NCBI GenBank assembly: GCA_963556695.1
Contig: CAUWAG010000003.1
Coordinates: 5,642,001 to 5,706,000, forward strand
Reading direction: 5' to 3'
DNA: 64,000 nucleotides
Origin: Anthostomella pinea
Lineage: Eukaryota; Ascomycota; Sordariomycetes; Xylariales; Xylariaceae
The stretch's first letter is position 1; the number at the start of each line of letters is the position of its first letter. A program made the translations under genes and the position numbers. The notes under the pieces are model-generated. The model was not told the origin of the DNA and made no database searches. It saw nothing but the letters and a program-made list of their open reading frames with translations. Below are positions 11,182 through 21,880 of the stretch, in pieces.

Positions 11182-11552
11182 CAAGGGACCGAACAGTCCT
11201 CCTCGATATGGGTTATCAGGGGAAATGAGGGATGGGCTGGGTGTGTGGAGCGAGTATAGGAATCCTGGCTACAGCCTAGGATTTCTGCGAGGAATTGACA
11301 TCAAGCATGTATATATAGGCAGCGAACGTTTCTCAAGTGCGATGAATTATCGAGCGTATCTTGGGTTTCAATGAAATGGCAACTTGCCACAAACATAAGA
11401 GAAAGGCGTAAGATAAATTCACTTCCGTATCTCTTTAGCCAATGTTCCACATTCCGAGAACGCCTGGGGCTCTGGTGTCCTTCACAGAACTCCCGAAATG
11501 CATAGAAAGCAAAACACATCCGCTATAAAGCGCCATGCACAACGTCGTCACT
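11182..11552. other. Convergent spacer
   Basis: It lies between the pseudogene end and the 3' end of RPC40. No gene or motif was seen. It should hold the RPC40 3' untranslated region. Confidence 0.4.
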
Positions 11553-12753
11553 CTAGAAGGTATAGACCATATTCGTGACCTGCGGCTTGAGCACCGAGCA
11601 CTTCCTCTTCATCGTCTTGACGGCCTCGAGGAAGAGCTCGTCGCTGTCCCACTGGCCGCTACTCTCGATCGAGAAGATGAAGTGGTCCCTCCGCCGCCCC
11701 AGCTTGACCTTGCCCTCGAACTCGGGATGCCGCAGCACCTCGCGACTGACCGTGTCGCGCATGGCATCCTTGACCACCACCTTGAGCTCGCCTTCATGGC
11801 CCTCGTAGCCGCTGTCGGGAGTCCGCGCCTCCTGCCTCGTGACCTTCTCGACGCCGGCGACGCCCGGCATGAAGCACTGCACGAACTTCTTCGCGTCCTC
11901 GCCCAGGATCGGCTGCGTGATCTTTATGGTCGGCATAAGTCTGTAGCTGGCGGTCGCGACAGGCGAGTACTTGGAGTGGTCCCAGCCGTAGCCCTTGTGC
12001 ATATGCATCTCGATGTCGAGCTCCTGGCCCGGCCGCAGCTTCGCAATCAGGATATCCGGGTTGACGGGCCTGATCTTGTCGTCCTCCGTAAACCACTCGG
12101 ACTGGCCACCGAGGGGGTCGAACGTAATATCCTTGGCGTAGATGTGCGCGTTGTGGTACAGCACCTTGGGGTCCTTCGAGTCCTGCGGTGCATCCTTGTT
12201 GTGCGTGCACTTGGCCTTCAGACTCAAGCCGACAGTATTGGTGTCGAAAGTCGTAGACCAGGTGTCCTCGCCCTCGGCCGGTTTCTGCCAGAAACCCATA
12301 ACGTCGCAAATGACCTTCTTGCTCCCCGTAAATGGAATGAGACCGAGTCTATGGGCAAGAACTTCGTCCTGGATCACCGAGGTGTTGTTGTTGACGAAGA
12401 CGGTCTCGATGGCCAGCGTGGGGATCTCGGCAATCAGAATGCGCCGGAAGGCATTGGCGATGGAAGCATCGATGCCGATGAGCGAGAATTGAGCTTCGAA
12501 TTGCTGATTGTCGTGCCATTGCACCTTGAAGGACCGACGAAAATCGTCCTTGTCCCAAGCATGCTCTTCGTTTGCATAGTTGTCGGGGTAGTCGTTCGAG
12601 GTGGTATTCGTGACTGTCTCCTTGTTGACTCCCACCATCTTTTTGCCCAGTGTTAGACGCGCTCTGCAAAAAAGAGTGACGAAAACGTACATTCCGCTCG
12701 TCTATCTCCTCGGCGGTGGGCGGCGCCCTCTTCTTTCCAGCCGACGGTGCCAT
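11553..12753 (-). CDS. rpc40: RNA polymerases I and III subunit AC40 (RPC40)
   Basis: The shared alpha-like subunit of RNA polymerases I and III, which dimerises with AC19 to nucleate enzyme assembly in the nucleus. Exon 1 is 12691-12753 (MAPSAGKKRAPPTAEEIDERN). A 52-bp intron, 12639-12690, starts GTACGT and has branch CTAAC and an AAG acceptor. Exon 2 is 11553-12638. The product is 382 residues. The dimerisation motif FSLIGIDASIANAFRRILIAE is at about residues 72-92, followed by IPTLAIETV and HRLGLIPF. The central insertion domain and the C-terminal half of the dimerisation domain (FIFSIESSGQWDSDELFLEAV) are present. Length matches the family. Confidence 0.95.
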
Positions 12754-13360
12754 GATGCTGGTGCGACTGATTGCTTGGTGGGGTGAGGTGAATTGGATGG
12801 TTTGAAGATCGCCCAGCAAAAAAAGTTGACGGTTACGAGGAGAGGCGCTTATCGATAAGCCAAGCTGAGCTCTCCCAAAGTTCAGACCTACCCGTTGGTT
12901 CATGCGCATCCTTTAAGGGAGACGCGTTGGATACACAGTAGAAGTCAGAGTACACTTCGTCGTGGCATTGTGTAAGGCAAAAAGGAGACATCACCATATA
13001 TATATGTAATTTGATAATCATGTGCCTTTGTGGTAGCGGAACCAGAACAGAGATCTATCACAAGTCTTGGTTGGGATGATCTGTATTCTGGTTGGTGCTT
13101 GGTTACGTTCGGTTAGGAAGGGATCCCATCCGCGAAGTATCTAAATACCTAAATTACAGTGGGTTGGTACCCGTCACCTGGGGCAGCCATCCCAGGTAAC
13201 CTTATCGCAGAACGCCCTGGATGACAGGAGATCCGATAAAGTACTGGTGGCTGGATCCAGTGGCTGGGATCCACAATCATGTACACTTGCTGTTACAGTA
13301 TTGTACACATACCTATCAGGACAACCATACCATATACACAGCAACCCAGCAGTCCGTCCC
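12754..13360. other. Spacer between coq6 3' end and rpc40 5' end
   Basis: No gene recognised. The part next to 12754 serves as promoter and leader of rpc40. A short TATATATATG run near 13000 is the only AT-rich patch. Confidence 0.4.
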
Positions 13361-14948
13361 TCAGAACAACTTCCCCCCACTCCCCGCAGCCTGCCGCATA
13401 AAGAAGCCCTTCACGGGCGCCAGCGCATTCACAGCGCTCAGCCCCAGCGATCTTAGGGGCACCAGCGGCCCGCTCTCCACAGAATACAGCTTGTGCAGCT
13501 TGTCGACGACGCCCATGAGGACGTGGTTGGCGGCGTAGCGCCGGGCGAGGTACGGCTCGAGCGACATGCGCGCGCCGAGATCCTGGCCATGCGCCACGGC
13601 GTACTCGATCGTGCCGGCCAGCGCCTCGACGTCGCCCTGGCCCTGGTTGAGCCCCTGGCCCGCGAGCGGGTGCGTCGTGTGCGCGGCGTCGCCGACGAGC
13701 GCCACGCGCTCGCCGATGTACGTGTCGGCGTGCCGGAACTTGAGCGGGAACGAAGCGACGGTGCCGTCCTGGACGCCAATGACGGGCTGGGGAGTGGCTT
13801 GTGGCGCGCTGACGGGCGTGTGCTGGAGGCGCCAGGATACCTCGTCTTCTTGGCCGGAGCTCATGGTGTGCATGAACTGCAGGTCGACCGGGCTGAGCCG
13901 GAAAGCGGCGTTGACGAGGGCGACTAAGTCCTTGGCCGGCAGGCTCTTCAGCAGAGCAGCGTTGGCAGGCGTGGTGGACCATACGAGCGTAGAGTAATTC
14001 CCCGGCATCGGCAGCATAGCCACCGGGCCCGTAGGCAGGAATCTCTGATACGCGATCTTCGAATCGTCTCCTCCGCCCCAGCCGTGTCCCTCCAGCTCCA
14101 ACGTCGCGACGACGCCGTGGCGCTCGTAGTCCCAGCCCTTGCTATCGATGCCCGCGAAGGTGCGCACAGGGCTGTTCGCCCCATCGGCACCAACCAGCAG
14201 CCGTGCCGCCAACTGCTTCCCGCCAGCCAGCTGCACGACGGGCCACTCGCGCAGATCAAGCGCATCCGTCTCCCCGCCAAACGTGATGTCCTCGACCTTG
14301 GCGCCCTCGAAGCTCGTGACGCCGCCCAGCTCGTCGATCCGCCGCAGGAGTCCCGCGGTCAGGTTCAGGTTCTCGATCATGTACGCGATCTTCCGGCCGG
14401 CCGGTGCCCGTCCCGCATCCTGATCCAGCGCCCAGTCGAACTCGATGCGCGCGTCCGACACGCCGTCCCAGACCTGCATCTCGTGGTACGGCTGCACGCG
14501 GGCGCGGTCGACGTGGGCCCACGCGCCGATGCGGTCGAGGAACTTGGCCGACGACGGGGTCAGCGAGCTGCAGCGGTTCGAGAAGCGGTCGGGCGGCGGC
14601 TGCCACGAGCGCAGTTTCCGCAGGTCCTGCGCTTCGACGAGGGCTACGCGCAGGCCGGCCGTGGTGGGATTCGCCTCTGTAGGTTCTACATTAGCGCCAC
14701 TTGTTGCATTGACAGAAACAGGAGAGGAGGCAGTGCCACTGACTGAGTGCTGCGAGCAGACTCAGACCGGCTGGTCCGCCGCCGACGCAGACGACATCGT
14801 AGATGTCTGGTTGGGACGTGCTTGTGCTGGCGGTGCTTGTGCTTGAGTAGGATCTTGTCGCCCGCAGCTTGAGTCGACGGCTGCAGCTCCTGCAAATGTT
14901 CCCAGCTGGCCTCCGCAACTGGCGGCTGGACAACATAAACGCTTCCAT
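13361..14948 (-). CDS. coq6: Ubiquinone biosynthesis monooxygenase COQ6
   Basis: A mitochondrial flavin-dependent monooxygenase that hydroxylates C5 of the coenzyme Q ring precursor within the CoQ synthome. Exon 1 is 14744-14948, the intron is 14677-14743 (GTCAGT donor, CTAAT branch, ACAG acceptor), and exon 2 is 13361-14676, giving 506 residues. The start at 14948 gives an Arg/Ser-rich targeting leader of about 40 residues. The FAD Rossmann motif VVCVGGGPAGLSLLAAL lies near residue 50 and is split by the intron. The second FAD motif GADGANSPVR and the third, VALVGDAAHTTHPLAGQGLNQG (shown in part), are intact. An upstream in-frame start at 15092 exists but would precede the leader, so I prefer 14948. 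Confidence 0.93.
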
Positions 14949-15527
14949 CCTTCCAAGGAGGTATTGTCGAGGATTAAACGGGCGATGAGCTGGTCTCAAG
15001 ACTTTGTGACATGGGTCGTGGTCGAAGCGTCGTCTTTCGGGACTTGAAGCTTCAAGCTCCAGCAGGGGCTGTGATTGGCCAGCCCTCCTCATGCCGACCC
15101 GCTGCTGATCGAGTACGGTAAGTACCTAAGTACCTATCTTATTTACCCAAGACCAGGAGTGCTTTCCGGAGACTGAACATCTCCTATTCACGTTTTGCTC
15201 AACCAAAGAAATCATGGAAGTGTCCGGGACTTGTAACAATATCATTCTTGCGGGCATAGCCCATAACCAGACCTAAACCACACCGGCGCGTATTCCATTT
15301 CATACAAGGTTCAGTGCAACGACCTGATTATCCATAAGACTTGATTTCCCGTCCCCTCCCTCCGACGTTAAGACCTAACAAAGATAGATGGTATACCAAA
15401 ACAGTAAAAAGACCCCAATACCGCCGTGTCTTACTATTCCTTCCCACTTTGAGCAGAAACCAAACACCCGGTGCCCCATCCGTCTCCTTCAGGTTTTCCC
15501 TGCTTTCGTCGAAGCGCGGTACAATTT
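14949..15527. other. Spacer between pilB 3' end and coq6 5' end
   Basis: No gene recognised. The region from 14949 upward should contain the coq6 promoter and leader. Confidence 0.4.
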
Positions 15528-16940
15528 CTATTTGACCAGCTCGACATTTTCCATCTCGCGCGCAGCGGCTATGGTGGGGTTTACATTCTCATCATCTGCT
15601 TGGGCACCGCTGTTAGCAGAGTACCCAAGAGCCCCCGCCATAGTAGGCGCCTCACCAGGCTCACCTCCCTCAGCACAGTGGTTTCCAATATGAGCCTTAC
15701 CAACGATTTGATCTGTCTCGCCATAGTCGCTGCTGACTGGTCTCCCGCCGTCGTTGACTGATCTCACGCGGTCGTTGACTGGTCTCCCGCCGTCGTCGTA
15801 TCTCGAGCCGTCGTTGGCTGATCTCACGCTGTCGTCGCGACCCTTGCCCCACGCTCTGTGGTCGTCGTCACGGTTCTTATCCCATGCCTTTAAGTCGTCT
15901 TCGGCATCATTGAGGACCTGGCGGGCCGTGCCTCCGTGCTCGTATGCGCGACGCGAGTCACCGGGCGTGACGGGCGTGTCGTCCAGGAGGTCGAGCAGAC
16001 GACGCCCGTGCTTAGCGAGGATGATCTGCTTCTCGGCGCGCTCGATGACCGATAGGAACTCGGCGTCGTAAGCTTCCTTCAGCTTCTTGCGTGTCTGTCA
16101 CACAATCACAGGTACGCGTTAGCTTGTGTGCTTATAACAATCTCCGGTCTCCAGAATATTCATATCTGGCCGACCAAGTGGTCCGTCGTGGGAAGTAGAG
16201 AGGGGGGGGGGGAAGGGAGAGGTATGCGTACGACGTTCGTCAACTGCGCCTCGGCAACCAGGTTCTCGGCCTCGGCCCGCACGAGCTCCTGCTCGAGCAC
16301 GACCAGGCGCGTGCTCTGGGGCTCCTTGATCTTGAGCTTCTGGATCTCGTCGGCGATCTTGCCCTTGTTGTCGCGGCTGGGCTGGACGCTCTTCTCCGTG
16401 TTACGGATGGTCTTGAGCACGCCGCGGGCCTCGTCGATGCCGTGGGCGTAGTTCTCCTCCTGCACGCCCAGCTCCGACAGGATCACGCCGACCTTGTCGC
16501 TGACGTCGGACACGCCGTCGTCCTGCGTCTGCTCGCCCCACTCGGACAGCTCGCGCGCGATGGTGTCGCGCTCCTTGCCCGCCGCCTCGTGCGACGACAC
16601 CAGGTTGTTGGTCGACTTGATCAGCCGGTACAGCCGCTTGCTAAGCTCGGGCTGGGTCGACCCGCGGAGGGAGGCGAAGGAGAAGCCCTTGCGGCCGTGC
16701 GTCGACGACGGCGGCCCGGGTGTGGACTTGCCGGAGCGGATGGAGAGGGAGCGATTCCTGGACGTCGCAAGTTGTTAGCCTTCTCAGTCCTGGCGCTGAA
16801 CACTGAAGGAATTGGGAGCGAGGCAGGTACACGTAGGGCGAGCCGAACGATGATCGACTGCTGTGGTGTCGGGGAGTGGACTCCATCGATAGCCTCTCGA
16901 GGTCTGCCACGCCCTTCGAATTGCTGAAGAAGAAAGCCAT
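15528..16940 (-). CDS. pilB: Eisosome core protein, PIL1/LSP1 family (PilB-like)
   Basis: A BAR-domain protein that assembles furrow-shaped eisosomes under the plasma membrane. Exons are 16831-16940, 16232-16757 and 15528-16094, with introns GTACCT..CAG (16758-16830) and GTACGC..CAG (16095-16231), giving 400 residues. The core includes EWGEQTQDDGVSDVSDKVG, IRNTEKSVQPSRDNKGKI, VVLEQELVRAEAENLVAEAQL and LLDLLDDTPVTPGDSRRAYE. The N-terminus has a basic/Ser segment NRSLSIRSGK, as I recall for the PilB rather than the PilA/Pil1 subgroup. The C-terminal 110 residues are disordered and contain a short internal repeat built on SVRS(A/V)NDGxR. The paralogue assignment is an inference; the family is clear. 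Confidence 0.9.
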
Positions 16941-18013
16941 ATTGAGTCAACAGCGAAGACAGGTCGACCTACATGGTGTTCTAGAGCTTCAGCTCCGCGG
17001 TAGTTCAAATATACTCTTCTTGTTTGACTATAGGTAGGTAAGTAGTAGCTACTACCCAGTCAGTTCTTGTTCCTTCCTTCTCCATGAGCCATCATGACAC
17101 CTTCCCAGGTAATCGCGGTGGCTTATAGCATTTGCAACACAGGAAACCACGGGCGCCAGGTTGCGACAAGGTATTCATATGGACCACGACTCACAATGCG
17201 GTTCGAAATCCACGGGTCGAGTACGAGTGTATGGGACGGGATCGGGTGGAGAAGAGTAGTAGATCAGACGGGTCGAGTTACTCCACCAGGGATAATGGCA
17301 GACAAGCAGAACAAGGCTCGTAAACAGTTAACGCATGTCTCAAGCAGGCCAAGGTGACCTTATTACACAAAGAATGAAGAAAAGCACCTACCTCTACCCC
17401 TCAAGCACGCTGGTGCGTCATTGCCAGCTATCATACATATCACGCTTGCATGTCAGCATGATCACCTCACAAAGCACTAATGTCCGCTACAAAGATACTA
17501 TTGGAACGTAAGCAGGCGAGGGAAGTTCTCGGCGACAGGATTTGGGCATGCAACATCGTGTCAAAGACCACCATGAGGGCGAATAGGTTCTTGGTGATGT
17601 CATATTATTGAAGCCAGCCGTGCAGGTGCAGGTGGACCCTGTACCCCGCTTGGTCCATGCGCGGACCTCAACGATGACGCCGGCGTCCAATGACTCCAAT
17701 CCCGGCCCCAGATATCCTGTCATTCGCCAGCTTCCCATCGTCCCAATGTGACTCCCGCGACAATCGGACGAGTACAGAAGAACACTTGTAAAGGTACGGT
17801 GAGACGATTAAGATTACGTATTAAAAGATGTATATTGCGTTATGATAGACGCCTTGAAACTCCAGTCATAAGCCCCACGAGCCCACCTCCGGTAGGTTTG
17901 TCGTGACAGCCCAGAAGGTTACGCATTGAAGTGAAGCCCAGGATGAAATACGGCGTTGAATGGGCCTTGCTATATATTACAAGCCCCATCGTACAAAGGC
18001 CGAACCAAACCCT
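16941..18013. other. 1.1-kb spacer, no gene recognised
   Basis: It starts with the promoter side of the eisosome gene; a TAGGTAGGTAAGTAGTAGCT stretch lies near 17033. The rest shows only short overlapping frames without motifs. A GGTTCGAAATCC string near 17200 is not part of a tRNA fold. Confidence 0.4.
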
Positions 18014-18319
18014 CTAGCGGAGATACCGCGTCTGGCTCGTCCGCTGATACACGACCGGCTCGCACACGCTCGGACGGTAACTAGAACCGCCGTACGAGCT
18101 CTTCGAGCTGCCGTAGTAGGCGACGCTCGGCACCGAAGACCGGTTGGAGTGATGATGCCCGTGGTGATGGTGGCCGCCGTGGTGCTGCCGCACGGGGATG
18201 ACCTTCTCGTGGTAGTAGTACTTCTTTGACGGCTCGGCGCGGAAACACATCTTGGTCTCTTCCACTTCCGTGTGGCGGATGTATGTGGTCGAGGTCTTGT
18301 TGGTCGTGTAGCACGGCAT
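18014..18319 (-). CDS. Small His/Ser/Tyr-rich protein, 101 aa
   Basis: A single exon with ATG at 18319 (MPCYTTNKTSTTYIRHTEVE). The middle holds a Tyr/Lys patch KKYYYHEK followed by a histidine cluster QHHGGHHHHGHHHS. The end is Ser/Tyr/Gly-rich (YYGSSKSSYGGSSY). It has no signal peptide or membrane segment. The His cluster could bind metal, but that is only a guess. A non-ATG extension upstream is unlikely. No named family recognised. It sits alone between the eisosome gene and OST1, all on the same strand. Confidence 0.55.
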   Translation of the reverse strand: MPCYTTNKTSTTYIRHTEVEETKMCFRAEPSKKYYYHEKVIPVRQHHGGHHHHGHHHSNRSSVPSVAYYGSSKSSYGGSSYRPSVCEPVVYQRTSQTRYLR

Positions 18320-19537
18320 TGGATATTGCTTTACTGAGAGCAAGACTTGGGTGGGTATTGCGTTATGGAGAGCGAGGCTTGGGGTTGTTGTTATAGTTGA
18401 GTAGGTATATGGAGATGTGTGTATTCGGGGTGTAGTTGTTGGTCAAGAGTCGAGACTGTTTGAGCCTTGTTCTAGTCGTAAGTGTTACCGATACATTCAG
18501 TACAGTTGAGTGGGATACGGTAATAAGCAGAATAGAAGACGTTGGTCAAACTGGCGGTAAACCAGGTATTTATTGCATTTCCATCACCGGAAGGATTCAA
18601 GGTCAGTCCGTTTGATCTGATCTGTCAAGGATCAGGACCCCAGCTTGGGCATACATCCAGCCTCGCTTCACACCGAAGGACGCTATCCATATCATATCCT
18701 CAACGAGTCAGCAGACCGAAAGGCGCTTCCGCCTCGAACTTTATCTAGTGCCGTTCCACAATTCCAGAACATCCAGGTCTCGCCGCGGACCCTGTCCGTA
18801 GCGGCCGTTGGAAGAAACCGGAACTTGCAACCCTGTCAACAGCCGCAGTCGAAGGCTCTTGAGTCGTGAACGCCGGAGCTACGACGATATGGGAGTCCAC
18901 TTCCACTTGAGCAAATCCATGGCAAGGCAAACACGAGATGGTGTCACTAGATTGGGAAACCTGCAACCAGATTCCAGACGTCAATTCGAGATCATCGCCC
19001 GCCAACGAAGCACTTGTTACAACGGCCTTCCTTGACTATCCAGCATGCATCCTATGGCGATGCGCAGACGTCAGCACGCAGCTCCGCCGCCGTTGCAGTC
19101 ATCCTGTCATATTAACTAGATCACCACTAGGCAGGGCCGTAACACCCTGAGACCCTGCATACTCTGTACTTTCGTATCCAGTTAGATCGTGAGCTCGCTT
19201 GAGAAGTTACCTGGCATCCCATACGCGCATGTTTCCGCGAGACGGTGAGTACATATATGTCCTTCTTGATCTACAGACGGTCACTGCATTGCATCCGAGA
19301 CCTGATTTCTTCTACACAGAAATGCCCAAACAACAGCAAATACCGAAGCTGAAATAATACACTGACCGACCACCACGGTCATCACAAGGCTTTCCTTTTA
19401 CTTACTCTGTATTCAGCGTTTCATCTAGGACTCCCAGGCCAAATCGTTATCTTTTTTATTTTGTACAAAGCATTCAGGATGCTTGTTGCGTGCCCTGAAA
19501 GCATCGATGGAGAGATGCGGGTTCATTTCGTCGAAAA
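18320..19537. other. Spacer, no gene recognised
   Basis: It includes the promoter side of the small His-rich gene and the 3' side of OST1. Short frames only, with no transposon-like terminal repeats seen. Confidence 0.4.
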
Positions 19538-21115
19538 CTACAAATCCACCTTCGAGATTGCCCAGATTCCCACGAATATTGATATCATGCTCGAGAAGAT
19601 GATGAGCGGCTTGCGCAACCCCGCCATGGTTGAGTAGTCGTAAGAAACGATTAACTCTCGGTCACGAAAGTCGTCTACCAGATTCCTCGCCTTGATCGTA
19701 AGTACGGTCCGGCCAACAGTGTCTAGGTAGGTTCTTTCCAGATCCACACTATGTCCGGTAATGGAGGATTCTGGAGCGGTGGTATAGAACTTGACGTTGC
19801 TAAAAACAACAGTTAGCGTGATAGAAAGCGTGACCTCACATTGCAACTTACTCGGCGCCTTCAGGTAGCAGGACGCGAACCTGAACCTGCCCGTACTCGA
19901 CACCCTCCGCCTGCTTAGGGCCCTCCAGTAGAGGCACGTTCAACAGGTAGTTGCTAGCCGACTTCTTCAAGAAGAACTTGGTGTCGGCGTTCCACCCGAT
20001 TGTGAAGGGGTATTTCCAGCCCCCGAAAACGGGGTAACGAGGCTTGAGCTCGAGCACCGCCTCGCGCTTGTTGCTGCGGAAGCGCGAGGTCGACACGTTA
20101 CCAATAACATCGGTAAAGTAGGCGTCCTTGCTTCCAACTCGAAGGGGGATCTTCATCTCCTTCAACGCGTATGTCTGAGGGTTGAAGTACTGAGACTGGG
20201 CCCATTTCACTCGGTTGAACTGGGCAGATAGGTTTGCGCCGTGGTTGAACAGAGTGTAACGCTCCTCAAACGCGACATTGCCGCCCCAGTGGCTGACCTC
20301 GATATCGCGCTCCAGGTGGGACACGTGAGTGACGGGCTTGGTGGACTCGAATCGCACTTTGATGGCAGATACCGCGCCGGCTGGGACCTCGGGGAATGGA
20401 CCGTAGATGAGCTTCGATCCTTGCTTGACCGGGAACTCCTTAACATCGCCACTGCCAGCAATCGTAGTGTAGTCTGGGATATCCGCGGACGGAAGCTTGA
20501 CTTCGGTCTTCTGCTTCAACGTAGGGTAAGCCGAGGGGCAGTAGGCCGAGAAAGCATAGAGGAGGTACTGCTTGTCGGCCTGTTCAATGGCAGCGGGAAG
20601 CGGCGAGAGTGCCCTGAGGTAGTGGAAGGAGATGCCCAGGGTCTGCTGGCTCTTAGGAGATAGGGGTGCAGGCAGTCGGATTCGGTAGTATTGAGTGTCA
20701 CTGCCAGTCGGTGCTATTAGAGACAGGTACTGCAAAACCCAATGCAGGAGACGTTGACTTATTACCTCAATGGGTCAAACTCGACTGCTTCTACGGTGAA
20801 GCCGACAACATCGGCACTCTTCCGGTCCTTTACCTCGATACCTCCCACCTTCTCCATTTGCTCGCTGGTGAAAGGCAGGAAGTACTCATCCTGAGGTTCC
20901 GGCGACACATTCTCGATGAGGACGTTGATGGACTCCTTGGCGAAGTTCTTCTCTAACGAGACGACATGCACCAGATTGGCGTTCTTGAAGACCTGCGGCG
21001 GCTTGAAAGTGGACGGCAGGGCGACCTTGGACGACGACGGCGCAGTAATGTTGGCATCGGCAGCCACTGACGAGAGTAAAGAGAGGCACGCCCCTGCAAT
21101 TGCAGTGAACTTCAT
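19538..21115 (-). CDS. ost1: Oligosaccharyltransferase subunit OST1 (ribophorin I)
   Basis: A non-catalytic subunit of the ER oligosaccharyltransferase that transfers the N-glycan to nascent proteins. Exons are 20766-21115, 19852-20700 and 19538-19799, with introns 20701-20765 (GTAATA..CAG, CTAAT branch) and 19800-19851 (GTAAGT..TTTTTAG), giving 486 residues. The N-terminus is a signal peptide (MKFTAIAGACLSLLSSVAA). The lumenal part has family segments such as YRIRLPAPL, SHWGGNVAFEERYTLFNHGA and PRYPVFGGWKYPFTIGWN. A single C-terminal membrane span, PLIIFSSMISIFVGIWAIS, ends just before a three-residue tail. The acceptor at 20701 was chosen because it alone restores frame (DPLSDTQYYRI). Confidence 0.93.
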
Positions 21116-21880
21116 GGTGAAGGGAGACCGGATGGCGCTCTCATCAAGGGAGCAACTCGAGGATGGCGGTCAGTGGCAGGTGTAGTGCTGAAGAGGAATG
21201 CTGAGCAGGAAACGGGCCTGATCAGTGCAGTTCGTGATGCTCGCTGCTGTCCTTGGCGTGGTGTACTGACTGGCTTCAATAGAGACAGCTAGCCTCCAGC
21301 TCCAAGTTAGGTCCCGACACCTTTCAAAAGTTACAGCTTACGTATCCATGTTACCGGCCCGCCGGGGCTGGACGCAGCTGGGAATGGTCCGTGCATCCCA
21401 TCGGAGGGGGCCTATCGAGGATGGGCGGCGGGCAGCACGTTAATCCGGCCATAAGCCCGCAGAGCCCTGTGCGCTAACCCATACGGGTTTTTGGGGACCC
21501 CTGACAGGTCGAGCCATGGATGCCTGCCGGCTGAAGCTTGTGATTCCATGGATGTTGATGAACTCCAGTCCCAAGTCATGATGCGCCGGCTCCAAGCCTC
21601 CAACGTGCCTGTTCTCAACAACAAACAACCGCCAGACTGTGGGACACTGCATGTCTTATCTCCTTATGCGCCCCAATCTCGTTGAAGGAAGTCTCAATTC
21701 CAGGTTTCGGCAAGATACAACATGGAGATGCTGCAATTCATCTCGACCTTGATATTATTCGATGCTCTGACATCCCTCCTCACACCGCCGTTGTGACCCG
21801 CTCAGCCAGCTCAGAGGTGTGACAGCCGGCTATCTCGTTTGGAACCTACCTGTATGGCCCATGGATTACCTAAATGCACC
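21116..21880. other. OST1 upstream region
   Basis: Promoter and leader side of ost1, followed by ordinary GC-balanced DNA. No gene recognised before the AT-rich island begins. Confidence 0.4.

Noticed and set aside
11535..12656. 373-codon plus-strand open frame
   Set aside because: It is antisense to RPC40, Leu/Val/Arg-rich without motifs; an artefact of GC-rich codon use on the other strand.
13293..13982. 229-codon minus-strand frame rich in Arg/Ala
   Set aside because: An out-of-frame shadow of COQ6 exon 2, without any motif.
17195..17225. GGTTCGAAATCC string like a tRNA T-loop
   Set aside because: No matching acceptor stem, anticodon arm or T-stem pairing around it.
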